DNA from: Desulfurococcales archaeon
Lineage (GTDB): Archaea; Thermoproteota; Thermoprotei_A; Sulfolobales; NBVN01
Direction of reading: 5' to 3'
Length of the DNA stretch: 45,811 nucleotides
Assembly: GCA_023255955.1 (NCBI GenBank)
Contig: JAGDWD010000013.1
Location: 1-45,811, forward strand
A program made the position numbers and the translations under genes. The first letter of the stretch is position 1. The number at the start of each line of letters is the position of its first letter. The notes under the pieces are model-generated. The model did not search any database. It saw only the letters and a program-made list of their open reading frames with translations, and was not told the origin of the DNA. Shown piece after piece: positions 7,828 to 16,017 of the stretch.

Positions 7828-8343
7828 TTACTTAGGTGGCCACACCCTATCGAAGAATATGTTCTTAGCCGTAGCGCTTAGCGGAATACCTAGTACTACG
7901 TCAGCCTCCAGAAGCTTCAGCTTCTTCGCAGCAACACCCACAGTATACATCACTCTGTTGTCTATGTTCAGTAGTGAAGCTGTTTTAACAGCTGAGCCCA
8001 CAGCTATGCCTAGGTTTATTAAGCTCATCGCTAAGTTCAGATCTATCTCGAACTCCCTAGGTTGCTTCATCTTGAAGTCCACGATCCTGCCCCCGATAAG
8101 TACAACAGCATCGGATCTCCTAATATTGGAGGCATCCCTAGCAAAGAAGTCTCCGTATTCGCGGGCCATTTCCTCCATGGTCGTTGCTAGCTGCTCCAGC
8201 TCCTCCTTCTTGTCTAATACCTTAACCTCGATGTTACTCAAACCCCTACCCTTCGGAGCTGTAATAGCTGAGATAGCCATTAGTCTAGCTACCTGAAGAA
8301 CCCCCTCCTTAATTACTTCAGGACCTTCCATCATTTTGAACAC
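7828..8343 (-). CDS. DUF2148-like protein lacking the ferredoxin cysteines
   Basis: A 171-residue soluble protein related to DUF2148 (described as ferredoxin-domain proteins). The N-terminal AISAITAPKGRGL and the C-terminal block LGIAVGSAVKTASLLNIDNR followed by GIPLSATAKNIFFDR are strong family signatures. Family members usually carry several cysteines in the middle thought to hold an iron-sulfur cluster. This protein has no cysteine at all; the central region reads IGGRIVDFKMKQPREFE. It is therefore unlikely to bind a cluster and may have kept a structural or ligand-binding role. The gene is complete, with normal ends. Confidence 0.8.
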   Translation of the reverse strand: MFKMMEGPEVIKEGVLQVARLMAISAITAPKGRGLSNIEVKVLDKKEELEQLATTMEEMAREYGDFFARDASNIRRSDAVVLIGGRIVDFKMKQPREFEIDLNLAMSLINLGIAVGSAVKTASLLNIDNRVMYTVGVAAKKLKLLEADVVLGIPLSATAKNIFFDRVWPPK

Positions 8344-8521
8344 ACCAAATATACCTTAAGCTGTAGGTTAAATCAATTATCGGATCCTGGAAGAGTCATG
8401 GGTATGGCACATCACGTGTTTGATAGGTATGCTCAGTAGCGTATCTAGTAAATAACTTACCCAAAATCAGCGGTACTCATCATATACAAGCTTATCTAGA
8501 CGTAGTCAAAGGCTAGTCGGG

Positions 8522-9481
8522 ATGGGCTTGAGGGTTGCTGTTACAGGTGGGGCTGGCTTCATTGGTAGTCACCTAGTTGAGAAGTTAGTTGAGCTCGGGA
8601 ATAGTGTTGTAGTTATAGATAACATGAGTAGCGGTTCTTTAAGTAACTTAGAGAGGGTTAGAGAGAAGATAGACCTGAAGATTGCTGACGTGAAGGATCT
8701 TAGAACGTGCTTAGATGTTTTTAAGGATGTTGAGGTGGTATACCACTTCGCAGCTAACCCGGAGGTTAGGGTTAGTGTTACTAACCCTAAGATTCACTTC
8801 GACGAGAACGTGTATGCTACGTTCGTTGTTGCTGAAGCATCCCGCCTCTCCAACAATGTTAGAACCATAGTATTTGCGAGCTCCTCAACAGTCTACGGTG
8901 ATGCTACTGTACCGACACCCGAGGATAGTAGTTTGAGGCCTATAAGCGTGTACGGTGCGTCTAAGGCTGCGGCGGAGTTGATACTGCATAGCTACTCACA
9001 TCTCTACGGGATAAGAGTCGTAGTCCTCCGCTACGCTAACATAATCGGTCCTAGACTCAAGCATGGGGTGGTCTACGACTTCCTTATGAAGCTCTCGAAG
9101 AACCCGGATGTTCTGGAGGTTCTAGGTGACGGTAGGCAAAGGAAGAGCTATCTCTACATAGATGACGCTATCGAGGCCACCATCCTAGCAGCTGAAGCTT
9201 CTAAGGCCCCCTTCGAGGTCTACAACGTAGGTAATAGTGACTGGGTTGAGGTCTCCGAGATAGCGAAGATAGTCAGTAAGGTCCTCGGCCTGAAGCCACG
9301 AATAGTCTTCACCGGAGGAACAAAGGATGGTAGGGGGTGGCCAGGTGACGTTAAGTTCATGCTACTAAGCATAGATAAGATAACCTCCCTAGGGTGGAGA
9401 CCTAAGCACAGCAGTGCGGAAGCTGTTGAACTAGCAGCACGATCATTAGCTACTGAGCTAGGTCTGCTAAAGACCTTCTAA
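8522..9481 (+). CDS. NAD-dependent sugar epimerase/dehydratase (GalE-like)
   Basis: A 319-residue short-chain dehydrogenase of the extended type, full length for the family. The NAD-binding loop is TGGAGFIGSH (about 8-17), followed by the acidic VVIDNMSSGS. The catalytic signature is YGASK (about 144-148), preceded by ASSSTVYG. The RQRKSYLYIDD segment matches nucleotide-sugar-binding positions of UDP-glucose/galactose 4-epimerases. Likely reaction: 4-epimerisation of a UDP-sugar for glycan or S-layer glycosylation. dTDP- or GDP-sugar dehydratases of the same fold are the alternative. The gene stands alone between two oppositely oriented genes. Confidence 0.85.
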   Translation: MGLRVAVTGGAGFIGSHLVEKLVELGNSVVVIDNMSSGSLSNLERVREKIDLKIADVKDLRTCLDVFKDVEVVYHFAANPEVRVSVTNPKIHFDENVYATFVVAEASRLSNNVRTIVFASSSTVYGDATVPTPEDSSLRPISVYGASKAAAELILHSYSHLYGIRVVVLRYANIIGPRLKHGVVYDFLMKLSKNPDVLEVLGDGRQRKSYLYIDDAIEATILAAEASKAPFEVYNVGNSDWVEVSEIAKIVSKVLGLKPRIVFTGGTKDGRGWPGDVKFMLLSIDKITSLGWRPKHSSAEAVELAARSLATELGLLKTF

Positions 9482-9496
9482 CCCTCTAGAGCTGGA

Positions 9497-9826
9497 TCAA
9501 TCTAGTAGTAACCTGAGGGTAAGCCCGCAGTTCTTCAACATCCTGTACACGTCTGACGCTACCTGTACTAGGGACTTATGGTCGGTACTCTCAATCACTA
9601 CCTTAACAGAACCTGCTTGAAGAAGCTCGTACGTAATCTGTGTAGGTTTAATTATCTGCGGTACTACCTTAACTAAGCACTCTCCGTATGAGCACAGAAA
9701 CGATGTGTGTGTACCCACACATAAACCGGAAGCGAAGAGATTCTCTCCAAGCTTAGTTAGGCAGGATATCTCCTCGGGTAAGCCCTTAAGTACTACGTCA
9801 TAAACCACCCTGAACATAGCCCACAC
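9497..9826 (-). CDS. Hypothetical protein, KEOPS Pcc1-like in size only
   Basis: A 109-codon frame read leftward. The product has no membrane helix or signal peptide and contains six cysteines (ISCLTK, GLCVG, LCSYGEC, NCGL). The secondary-structure pattern by eye is mixed: strands around VVYDVVLKG and KVVIESTDHKSLVQVASDVYRML, which ends in a helix. The last part is reminiscent of small dimeric alpha/beta proteins such as Pcc1, but this is not a firm match. Met 4 (MFRVV) is a likely alternative start. It is flanked by the convergent epimerase gene and a 140-base gap with a hairpin. Confidence 0.5.
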   Translation of the reverse strand: MWAMFRVVYDVVLKGLPEEISCLTKLGENLFASGLCVGTHTSFLCSYGECLVKVVPQIIKPTQITYELLQAGSVKVVIESTDHKSLVQVASDVYRMLKNCGLTLRLLLD

Positions 9827-9861
9827 ACGAAGACAGTATCTATGAGGGTTATATGCTTTGA

Positions 9862-9879
9862 CCTACCTACGCAGGTAGG
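9862..9879. other. Short hairpin in the 9827-9966 gap
   Basis: CCTACCT (9862-9868) and AGGTAGG (9873-9879) form a 7-bp hairpin with a four-base loop in the 140-base gap between two minus-strand genes. It could be a terminator-like or RNA-processing element after the ROK kinase gene. No polyU run follows on the minus strand, so the role is open. Confidence 0.3.
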
Positions 9880-9966
9880 CTTTGAGTGGGGATCCATGGC
9901 TATACCCCCTATAGAAAGTTCGATCCGGAACCGATATGATGGGAATCGTGTGTAGGGCCCCAACAA

Positions 9967-10983
9967 TCAACTATAGGGTAGATCTTCATACCCACTAAAG
10001 CGTCTACCTCCTTGGATTTTTAGGAGGTTTGCTGGTGTATTGATAGCCATCATTGCTGCCCCTATAACTACCGCGAGGTCCCCTAGGGGCGTTATAAGCA
10101 TACGCGGGGGTCTATTAATTAGGTACTTCCTAACTCTGCTCAACGTAATGTTCGTAAAGTCCGGGTTCTTCAGCGATATTGACCCCCCTAACGTTAAGAC
10201 CTCCGGGTCGTAGGCGTTGATGACTGAGGCTAGACCTGCCGCGTTCACCTCTGCGAGGAAGCCCACTAAGTAGTCTGCGAACGAATCTCCCTGCCTCCAG
10301 TACCTGAAGAGATCCTCGGGAGTGATGCTCCCCGCTAGAGATCTTTCGAAGGCCTCTGTTCGAGGACCTCTCCATTCCTCAGCTAGGATCTTAGCTGTTT
10401 TCGGGATGTTAGCACCCGAGGCTATACCCTCCCAATGACCTAGGCCCCCACAACCACACACAAACCTCCCGCTAGTATCTAACACTATATGGCCGACCTC
10501 ATGGGCGTTACCGTCCTTACCTAGGAGGAGGTGGTCGTCAACGATAACTCCACAACCTATCCCAGTACTTAAAGTTACGTAGACTACGTTACTGCTACCT
10601 ACACCAGCACCGACCCTGTACTCACCCCACACCGCGGCAACACAGTCGTTCACCACGTAGACATCAACACTTAGCTCTCTCTGTAGGGGATCCCTAACCT
10701 TAAAGCTCCTTAACCCGACGTTAGGCGTGTCAACTACGTCCCCTCTCCGTATATCGAGGGGTCCTATCGTACCCACACCTACAGCAACTAAAGTTGCCCC
10801 AACCCTAGAGAGGAGATCGCGGATCATGGAAGCTACTAGTAGAGCTACCGTCAAGCTACCCCCTCTCTGCGGGGTGCTAGCTGACTCGACTAGTATGACA
10901 TCACCGCTGAGTGATACTAGCCCGGTAGCTATCTTAGTAGCACCTATGTCAACACCAGCAACTACTTTCAACACGTACACCAA
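9967..10983 (-). CDS. ROK family sugar kinase (glucokinase/hexokinase-like)
   Basis: A 338-residue cytoplasmic kinase. The ATP site is DIGATKIATGLV near the N-terminus. The sugar-binding block is EVGHIVLD, and the zinc motif region reads CGCGGLGHWE followed by GIASGANI. The standard ROK motif is CxCGxxGCxE; here the third cysteine is His, which might still bind zinc. ROK kinases in Crenarchaeota include ATP-dependent hexokinases with broad sugar range, so phosphorylation of glucose or related hexoses is the likely reaction. It lies just downstream of the PEP carboxykinase gene in the same direction, about 100 bases away, which suits a role in central sugar metabolism. Confidence 0.85.
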   Translation of the reverse strand: MVYVLKVVAGVDIGATKIATGLVSLSGDVILVESASTPQRGGSLTVALLVASMIRDLLSRVGATLVAVGVGTIGPLDIRRGDVVDTPNVGLRSFKVRDPLQRELSVDVYVVNDCVAAVWGEYRVGAGVGSSNVVYVTLSTGIGCGVIVDDHLLLGKDGNAHEVGHIVLDTSGRFVCGCGGLGHWEGIASGANIPKTAKILAEEWRGPRTEAFERSLAGSITPEDLFRYWRQGDSFADYLVGFLAEVNAAGLASVINAYDPEVLTLGGSISLKNPDFTNITLSRVRKYLINRPPRMLITPLGDLAVVIGAAMMAINTPANLLKIQGGRRFSGYEDLPYS

Positions 10984-11083
10984 GCTACTGAGGTAGGGAA
11001 GTAAAATAGTGTCTCCTTACTCTAGCCTCTAATCACTGTCTTCAACTAAAACCTCTAGGTTTAGGAAGGCGTTTACCGGGGGA

Positions 11084-13018
11084 TTACCTCTTGCTTAGCT
11101 TAAATGGTGATACTACACTACCGTAGATTGCTCGAGCTTCCTCCAACCTCCTCTTCTGGTCTCGGAGAACCTCGAATAGTTCTGGCGGGCTATCCGGTAT
11201 ATCTGAGTATATCTTCCAAACCCTCTCCACTTTCCTAATGAGGTTATCCACTCTTATAGCGAACTCCTTCGAGTACCGCTCCTCGCTGTAGTCCTTACCT
11301 AAGTACATGTTGAAGAGCTTGACTAGGTCCTGGTAGATCGGTATGTAGCCGACGGGTGTCTCTATGGAGTCGACATCACCGTGGACTCTGAGCTCCATCC
11401 ACTTAAGCCACACCTTCTTATCTACCTTATCTGCTATGAACCTACCTGACTCGTCCTTCAGGAAGTAGTTGACACTGAAGATCTTTGGCTTTATCGACAG
11501 CTTCTCACCAAATCTAAGGTGGAGGTCCACATACTTACCTGGGGATATGGATAGGAAATCAAGTATTGCGAACGGGTTGAACTCCATCTCCCCAACTCTC
11601 TCAAGGATCGCCGCTGTCTTCTCCGACTCCAGGGACGCCCCCATAGTTACTACCCCGTGGACCCAGTCGAAAGCTTCAAGTACGGGAGGCATGGTGATAG
11701 GGTCCCTACCGCCGAAGACCATGGCATGTATCGGGACCCCCTCCGGGTCATCAATCCTCGGATCTAGCTTTTTGAGGTATCTTATAGATGTCGTGAACCT
11801 GGCGTTGGGGTGTGATGGGAGGATCTCAGATCCTTTCTCATCTTTCTTTCCTGGCCACCACCTCCCAGCGTAGTTAAGTCCTGGCTTAGGCTCACCGACC
11901 TTACCTCTCCACCATACCTCGTGATCATCTGTTAGCAACACGTTCGAGAATATCACCTCAGTCTCAGGGGACGTGAGTATCTCGTAGATCTCCGGGTCAT
12001 CAGTCGGGTTAACACCGTCTATTATTCCGAACATACCTACTTCCGGATTAACACCCCTAGGAATACCGTCAACGTTTTTTATGATGGCTAGGTCATCGCC
12101 AACCACAGTATCTGCTGCGAAAGCTGTGGAGGTCTTTCCACAGCCAGCTGGGAAAGCACCTGTGAAGTACGTGATCCTGTCTCCAGGACCCTTAATTCCC
12201 GCAATGAACATGTGCTCGCAGAGCCAGCCCTCCTTATAGCCTTTATAGACACATAACCTCAGCATAAGCTTCTTAAGGCCGACGGTGTTACCTGCATACT
12301 GCGTATTAATGCTGTACACAGTGTTACCTTCGAGGTCTATGTATATCCTCCTATTCTCGGTGTTCTTACTCCACCCGTTCTCATCTCTCTCACCAGCTGA
12401 GTGGAAGAACCTCGCGTGCTCGAGGTTCGGAGCATTCTTAACGAAGTCGTCGTAGCATGTCCTGTAAAGTATGTTCTCGCTGTGAACGACGTACGCTGAG
12501 TCTGTTAACTGAACTGCGTAGAGAGTGAAATCAGAGTTCTTAGGCCCGAAACAGTAGAACGCTATGAACATCTCCTTACCACTCATAATGCCCTTCGATA
12601 ACTCCAGGACCTCCCTCAGTCCAGAGTCCCTGTCATACGTGTTTATCATAGGCACCGGCGAACCTCCGGGGATTAGTATCCTAGTGTTCTTTCTGTCTCT
12701 CGCTAGATCCTTCGGACCGTCGAAGTGTACTGTGTGTCTTGGGTACTTCGTAGGGAGCTCCTCCCCTCTCTCGATAGCCACTCTAGCTACATACTCAAAA
12801 TCTTCTTTACTCCCAGCTAACACGTAAACCTTTGAAGGCCTGGCTACGTCTATCATCTCTGCTATCCACTTTAGGAGGGAGTAATTCCTGATCTTAGCGA
12901 GCTTGGCATATGCTTCAGGCGGTAAGACTCTAGATAAATGATTTAATAACACGTTAAGGTCTTCTACCTCTGGTACACGACTCATCTTAGGTTCCACTTG
13001 AGGTTTAGTTTGAAACAA
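11084..13018 (-). CDS. pckG: Phosphoenolpyruvate carboxykinase (GTP)
   Basis: A 644-residue enzyme interconverting oxaloacetate and phosphoenolpyruvate with GTP/GDP, key to gluconeogenesis or anaplerosis. The P-loop PAGCGKTS (residues 290-297) contains the conserved reactive Cys293 of the GTP-type family. ADTVVGDDLAIIKN follows as the metal-binding segment, and the FGGRDP region matches the guanine/phosphate area. Length and order are typical of GTP-PEPCK; ATP-type enzymes are shorter and lack the P-loop Cys. Met12 (MSRVPEVEDLN) is a plausible alternative start. The promoter should lie in the 190-base gap shared with the divergent Sm-like gene. Confidence 0.96.
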   Translation of the reverse strand: MFQTKPQVEPKMSRVPEVEDLNVLLNHLSRVLPPEAYAKLAKIRNYSLLKWIAEMIDVARPSKVYVLAGSKEDFEYVARVAIERGEELPTKYPRHTVHFDGPKDLARDRKNTRILIPGGSPVPMINTYDRDSGLREVLELSKGIMSGKEMFIAFYCFGPKNSDFTLYAVQLTDSAYVVHSENILYRTCYDDFVKNAPNLEHARFFHSAGERDENGWSKNTENRRIYIDLEGNTVYSINTQYAGNTVGLKKLMLRLCVYKGYKEGWLCEHMFIAGIKGPGDRITYFTGAFPAGCGKTSTAFAADTVVGDDLAIIKNVDGIPRGVNPEVGMFGIIDGVNPTDDPEIYEILTSPETEVIFSNVLLTDDHEVWWRGKVGEPKPGLNYAGRWWPGKKDEKGSEILPSHPNARFTTSIRYLKKLDPRIDDPEGVPIHAMVFGGRDPITMPPVLEAFDWVHGVVTMGASLESEKTAAILERVGEMEFNPFAILDFLSISPGKYVDLHLRFGEKLSIKPKIFSVNYFLKDESGRFIADKVDKKVWLKWMELRVHGDVDSIETPVGYIPIYQDLVKLFNMYLGKDYSEERYSKEFAIRVDNLIRKVERVWKIYSDIPDSPPELFEVLRDQKRRLEEARAIYGSVVSPFKLSKR

Positions 13019-13165
13019 AATATTTACTTAATGATCCCTAATATGCCTAATGTAACTTGTAAACTACTTTAACGCGTAGGGACATTCTCCGACTGCCATG
13101 GTTTTGGAGTAGACCTTGCTGTGTGAGTAGAGCACGGTAGAGATGCCATGAAGTAGGCACTTAGA

Positions 13166-13177
13166 ATATTTTAATAC
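13166..13177 (+). promoter_or_regulatory. TATA-like box before the Sm-like gene
   Basis: AATATTTTAATA lies about 37 bases before the ATG at 13209, which would put the transcript start near 13195-13200, followed by a GTGGG ribosome-site-like element at about 13198-13203. The gap 13019-13208 also carries the promoter of the divergent PEP carboxykinase gene. Confidence 0.4.
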
Positions 13178-13208
13178 CGGCCCGCGCAGATAGTTATGTG
13201 GGTAAAAG

Positions 13209-13472
13209 ATGTCCTCCCAATCGAAGATTGAGAGCCCTCTAAAGATATTGAGAAGCGGGATTGCGAAGAATACTTTAGTTAAGGTTAAAGGAGGTTCTAC
13301 CTACGTGGGTAGGCTAGTCATGGTGGACAGCACGATGAACGTCGTCTTAAGTGACTGCAAGGAAGTTGTGTGGAGGGATAGCGACCCGGAGGTAGTAGCT
13401 GACTACGGTACGGTCCTTATTAGAGGTAGTCAAATCGTTTACGTATCTGTTAACTACGAGTTCGAGAAGTAG
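13209..13472 (+). CDS. Sm-like archaeal protein (SmAP/LSm)
   Basis: An 87-residue RNA-binding protein of the Sm/LSm fold, which assembles into six- or seven-membered rings. The Sm1 motif is KVKGGSTYVGRLVMVDSTMNVVLSD and is followed by a short linker; Sm2 is GTVLIRGSQIVYVSV. The loop-3 residues (MDxxMN-like VDSTMN) and loop-5 RG pair match the uridine-binding site of archaeal SmAPs. Likely role: binding U-rich RNA in RNA processing or stability. The AdoMet synthetase gene follows 57 bases later in the same direction, so they might share a transcript. Confidence 0.93.
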   Translation: MSSQSKIESPLKILRSGIAKNTLVKVKGGSTYVGRLVMVDSTMNVVLSDCKEVVWRDSDPEVVADYGTVLIRGSQIVYVSVNYEFEK

Positions 13473-13538
13473 GTTTAGGGTCATACTCAGATAAAGAATT
13501 TAATTGCTTTAGCGTCGTAAGTAAGATAGGTGTGTGAT

Positions 13539-14768
13539 GTGGCCTATGAAGGCTTTGAGATATCCGTGAACATGCTGAGGTATACTCCGACTAATGAACT
13601 CCCAGTAGAACTAGTTGAGAGGAAGGGGTTAGGACACCCAGATTATATAGCTGATGCTGTCGCGGAAGCCTCAAGCGTCGCACTCTCTAAGTACTATATT
13701 GAGCGTTTCGGCACGATACTACACCATAACCTCGATAAGGTACTGATAGTCGGTGGGCAGTCTAAGCCCGTATTCGGCGGTGGGGAGGTTATCCACCCCA
13801 TATACATAATCGTGGCTGGTAGGGCCACAGAATTCGTCACCACCGACAATTCCTTTGAGAGGGTCCCCGTCGGAACCATAGTTATCAGCGCAGTTAAGGA
13901 CTGGATAAGGAGGAACTTCAGGTTCTTAGACCCTGAGAAGCATGTAGTTGTGGACTATATGATTAGAAGTGGGAGTGTTGACCTCGTAAAGACGTTCGAG
14001 GCAGGTGTTAAGAGTGTGCCTCTAGCTAACGACACTAGCTTCGGTGTTGGCTTCGCACCTCTAACACCACTGGAGAGGCTTGTTCTCGACGTCGAGAGGG
14101 GGTTGAATTCCCCGAAACTTAAGAGCGAGCTCCCTGAGTTGGGGGAGGACATCAAGGTGATGGGTCTTAGAGTTGGGAATAAGATTAGGTTGACTATAGC
14201 TGCTGCCCTGATATCTCACCTCATACCGGATCCCGACCACTACATGTCTGTTAAGGAGGAGGTGAAGAATCGTGTGCTGGATATGGCAGCTAAGATAGTT
14301 CCCGAGTTGGAGGTCGAGGTACATGTAAACACTGCTGACAACCCGGAGCTGGGGATTTATTATCTGACTGTTACAGGAACCTCAGCTGAGCACGGGGATG
14401 ACGGTGCTACTGGTAGGGGTAACAGAGCGTGTGGGCTGATCACACCTATGAGGAGGATGAGCCTCGAAGCTACTGCTGGTAAGAACCCCGTTAGCCACGT
14501 AGGGAAACTCTACAACGCCCTCGCGTATAAGATCGCTGAGAGAGTTATTAGGGAGGTTCCTAAAGTAAAGGAGGTGTATATCGAACTATTATCGCAAATA
14601 GGGAAACCTATAACGAGACCTCAAATCGCGAACGTCTCAATCATCCCAGAGAACCCGGAGGGCTTCGGCAACCTCAAGAGTGACGTAGAGTCTATAGTGC
14701 GAGATGAGTTAAGTAAGATTACGTCCTTGACCGAGCTAATAATTCGCGAGCAAGTTCAACTCTTCTAA
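13539..14768 (+). CDS. mat: S-adenosylmethionine synthetase, archaeal type
   Basis: Makes S-adenosylmethionine from methionine and ATP. This is the archaeal family, distinct from bacterial/eukaryal MetK, with signatures [47 protein letters not shown] and [19 protein letters not shown]. Length (about 410 residues) is standard. GTG at 13539 is preferred over the upstream GTG at 13530 because an AGGTG ribosome-site-like element lies at 13528-13532, six bases before it; the longer form would add only three residues. The gene is downstream of the SmAP gene. A possible C/D-box RNA begins within ten bases of its stop. Confidence 0.95.
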   Translation: MAYEGFEISVNMLRYTPTNELPVELVERKGLGHPDYIADAVAEASSVALSKYYIERFGTILHHNLDKVLIVGGQSKPVFGGGEVIHPIYIIVAGRATEFVTTDNSFERVPVGTIVISAVKDWIRRNFRFLDPEKHVVVDYMIRSGSVDLVKTFEAGVKSVPLANDTSFGVGFAPLTPLERLVLDVERGLNSPKLKSELPELGEDIKVMGLRVGNKIRLTIAAALISHLIPDPDHYMSVKEEVKNRVLDMAAKIVPELEVEVHVNTADNPELGIYYLTVTGTSAEHGDDGATGRGNRACGLITPMRRMSLEATAGKNPVSHVGKLYNALAYKIAERVIREVPKVKEVYIELLSQIGKPITRPQIANVSIIPENPEGFGNLKSDVESIVRDELSKITSLTELIIREQVQLF

Positions 14769-14776
14769 TTTTTGCC

Positions 14777-14826
14777 TGATGATTTGTGGAAACCGGGTCT
14801 GAGAATGATGATAGGCCGGGTTATGA
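14777..14826 (+). ncRNA. Possible C/D-box guide RNA
   Basis: Directly after the AdoMet synthetase stop, a C box TGATGA (14777-14782) is followed by a 16-base spacer, a D' box CTGA (14799-14802), a three-base gap and a C' box TGATGA (14806-14811). This is the exact order and spacing of an archaeal C/D sRNA. The final D box is not clear: ATGA at 14823 after an 11-base spacer is degenerate, and a true CTGA appears only at 14852. The base before the first C box is C, not a purine, and the terminal stem is weak. The target was not identified. Confidence 0.42.
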
Positions 14827-15200
14827 GGGTGGTCCTAGCAATAGAGACCTCCTGAAACTCTTCTTACCCAGGATAAAATCCTTCGGTTATAACATCTCCA
14901 GGAATTCATTTAAAAAGTAAGTATGCCTGAGTTCATTGTTGTTTGAGGGTCTGGACTGCTCATTCTTAAAGAATCTAACTTTTAGGTTCGGTCTTAAGTC
15001 TACCACTTATTTCTCCCCGGACTTGAAGTTGTTGGTTCCACATCACGAAGCTGTCCACAGACACTTCGGTATGAGCGTAAACATCGATAGTGCTTCATGG
15101 ATAGCCATAACTCACCCACACCTTAAAAGACAGGGATTCCAGCTATGAGTTCTAGAAAGTACTTAATGCAGTACTCCACTCTCTTAGTTGGTGCACTAGA
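14827..15200. other. Gene-poor stretch before moaC
   Basis: Apart from the possible sRNA, the 14769-15200 gap shows no firm gene. A 70-codon frame from TTG at 14936 lies about 25 bases after a TATA-like run (TTTAAAAAG, near 14909) and would be leaderless, but its product matches nothing recognised and is not called. A short inverted repeat AGTAC/GTACT sits at about 15158-15174, just before moaC. Confidence 0.3.
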
Positions 15201-15689
15201 ATGTCGGTGGCGATGGTTGACGTAAGTAGTAAGGGAGAGGTAGTCAGGGTAGCTAGAGCTGAGGGTGTTATTAGGTTAAACCCTGAGACGATAAAGCTGA
15301 TAGTGAGTGGTAAGATAGAGAAGGGCGACGTCTTTACTGTTGCTAAGGTTGCCGCTATCTCAGCAGTGAAGAGAACCTGGGAAATTCTACCTCTATGTCA
15401 TAACATACCCATTACCTACGTCAACGTCTCTTTCGAAATTGTAGGTGAGGATAGAGTAAGAGTTGAGACCCTGGTCAAGGCTATCGCTAAGACAGGGGTC
15501 GAAATGGAGGCTCTAGTAGGTGCTTCTGTAGCTCTCCTCACGGTGTGGGACATGGTTAAGAAGTATGAGAAGGATGAGAGAGGGCAGTACCCGCATACCG
15601 CAATAGAGTATGTTAGAGTAGTTGAGAAAGTTAAAGATGAGGAAGGGGCGGCGACCGGACGTCCAGAGCCCCGCATCCTTGGCCGCTAG
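15201..15689 (+). CDS. moaC: Cyclic pyranopterin monophosphate synthase MoaC
   Basis: Second enzyme of molybdenum/tungsten cofactor synthesis, converting the MoaA product to cyclic pyranopterin phosphate. Family signatures are clear: MVDVSSKGEVVRVARAEG at the start, the LPLCHNIPI motif, and VKAIAKTGVEMEALVGASVALLTVWDMVKKYEKDERG with conserved active-site lysines and acidic residues. A GGTG element lies seven bases before the ATG at 15201; ATG at 15213 is the alternative. The final residues (from about GAATGRPEPRILGR) lie on the strand opposite a tRNA-Gln 5' half, so this C-terminal tail is dictated by tRNA sequence and is not expected to be functional. No other cofactor genes are nearby. Confidence 0.95.
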   Translation: MSVAMVDVSSKGEVVRVARAEGVIRLNPETIKLIVSGKIEKGDVFTVAKVAAISAVKRTWEILPLCHNIPITYVNVSFEIVGEDRVRVETLVKAIAKTGVEMEALVGASVALLTVWDMVKKYEKDERGQYPHTAIEYVRVVEKVKDEEGAATGRPEPRILGR

Positions 15690-15700
15690 ACGACCCGGCT
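15645..15700 (-). tRNA. tRNA-Gln(CUG) 5' half with GC-rich trailer (probable split tRNA)
   Basis: Read on the minus strand from 15700: acceptor AGCCGGG, U8, D-stem GUCU/GGAU, anticodon stem 5' strand CGGGG and loop CUCUGGA, giving anticodon CUG (15666-15664). The sequence after the loop (CGUCC) does not rebuild the anticodon stem, and no variable region, T-arm (GGUUCGA-like) or CCCGGCU acceptor end follows within the next several hundred bases. A GC-rich trailer CGGUCGCCGCCCC follows. This is the arrangement of 5' halves of trans-split archaeal tRNAs. It overlaps the end of moaC on the other strand. Confidence 0.75.
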
Positions 15701-15739
15701 ACCACTTAATTACATCACTAAAAGAGGTAAAAAGCTTTC
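15667..15739 (-). repeat. 73-bp inverted copy 1: promoter plus tRNA-Gln 5' half
   Basis: On the minus strand, 15739 down to 15667 is identical to 39647-39719 on the plus strand. The repeat includes the TATA-containing element GAAAGCTTTTTACC, the leader, and tRNA positions 1-33. The two copies first differ at the wobble base 34 (C here, U there). Identity of the noncoding upstream part points to a recent duplication or gene conversion. The remaining gap to 16017 holds no convincing gene; a frame ending at 15822 looks partly protein-like but spans the tRNA promoter. Confidence 0.9.
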
Positions 15740-16017
15740 TTCCCTTTATCCTTAAGAAGGTGGAGAACTTTGACCATGGAAACGCTCTGTATGTGTTACT
15801 GAAAGCTAGTCTTTCAAGGTAGAGATGGGAGATTTAGCTTATATAGTGGTTTTCGTATAGGCATTATTGACTAATCTCTCTATGTTAGAGCTTGTGTGGG
15901 TTGATACTTTTATTGCGGTACCCACAGCTTCAAGTTCCTCGCAAGTTAGATTTAAAAGGCTTGAATTGGAGACCTCGTCCAGAGCTAAATTCGGGCAGGA
16001 GGTCCGCGCTATTTGCT

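Noticed and set aside
14936-15148. Plus-strand frame of 70 codons from TTG
   Set aside because: A TATA-like run lies upstream, but there is no ribosome site, no recognised family, and the product looks irregular. Left as part of the gap description.
15645-15700. tRNA fragment left by integration of a mobile element
   Set aside because: Archaeal integrases typically copy the 3' part of a tRNA. Here two 5' halves with different anticodons and an intact promoter are present, and no integrase gene is nearby.
15622-15822. Plus-strand frame with a protein-like C-terminal part
   Set aside because: It overlaps moaC out of frame and crosses the tRNA half and its promoter. Only the last 30 codons look plausible, with no start.
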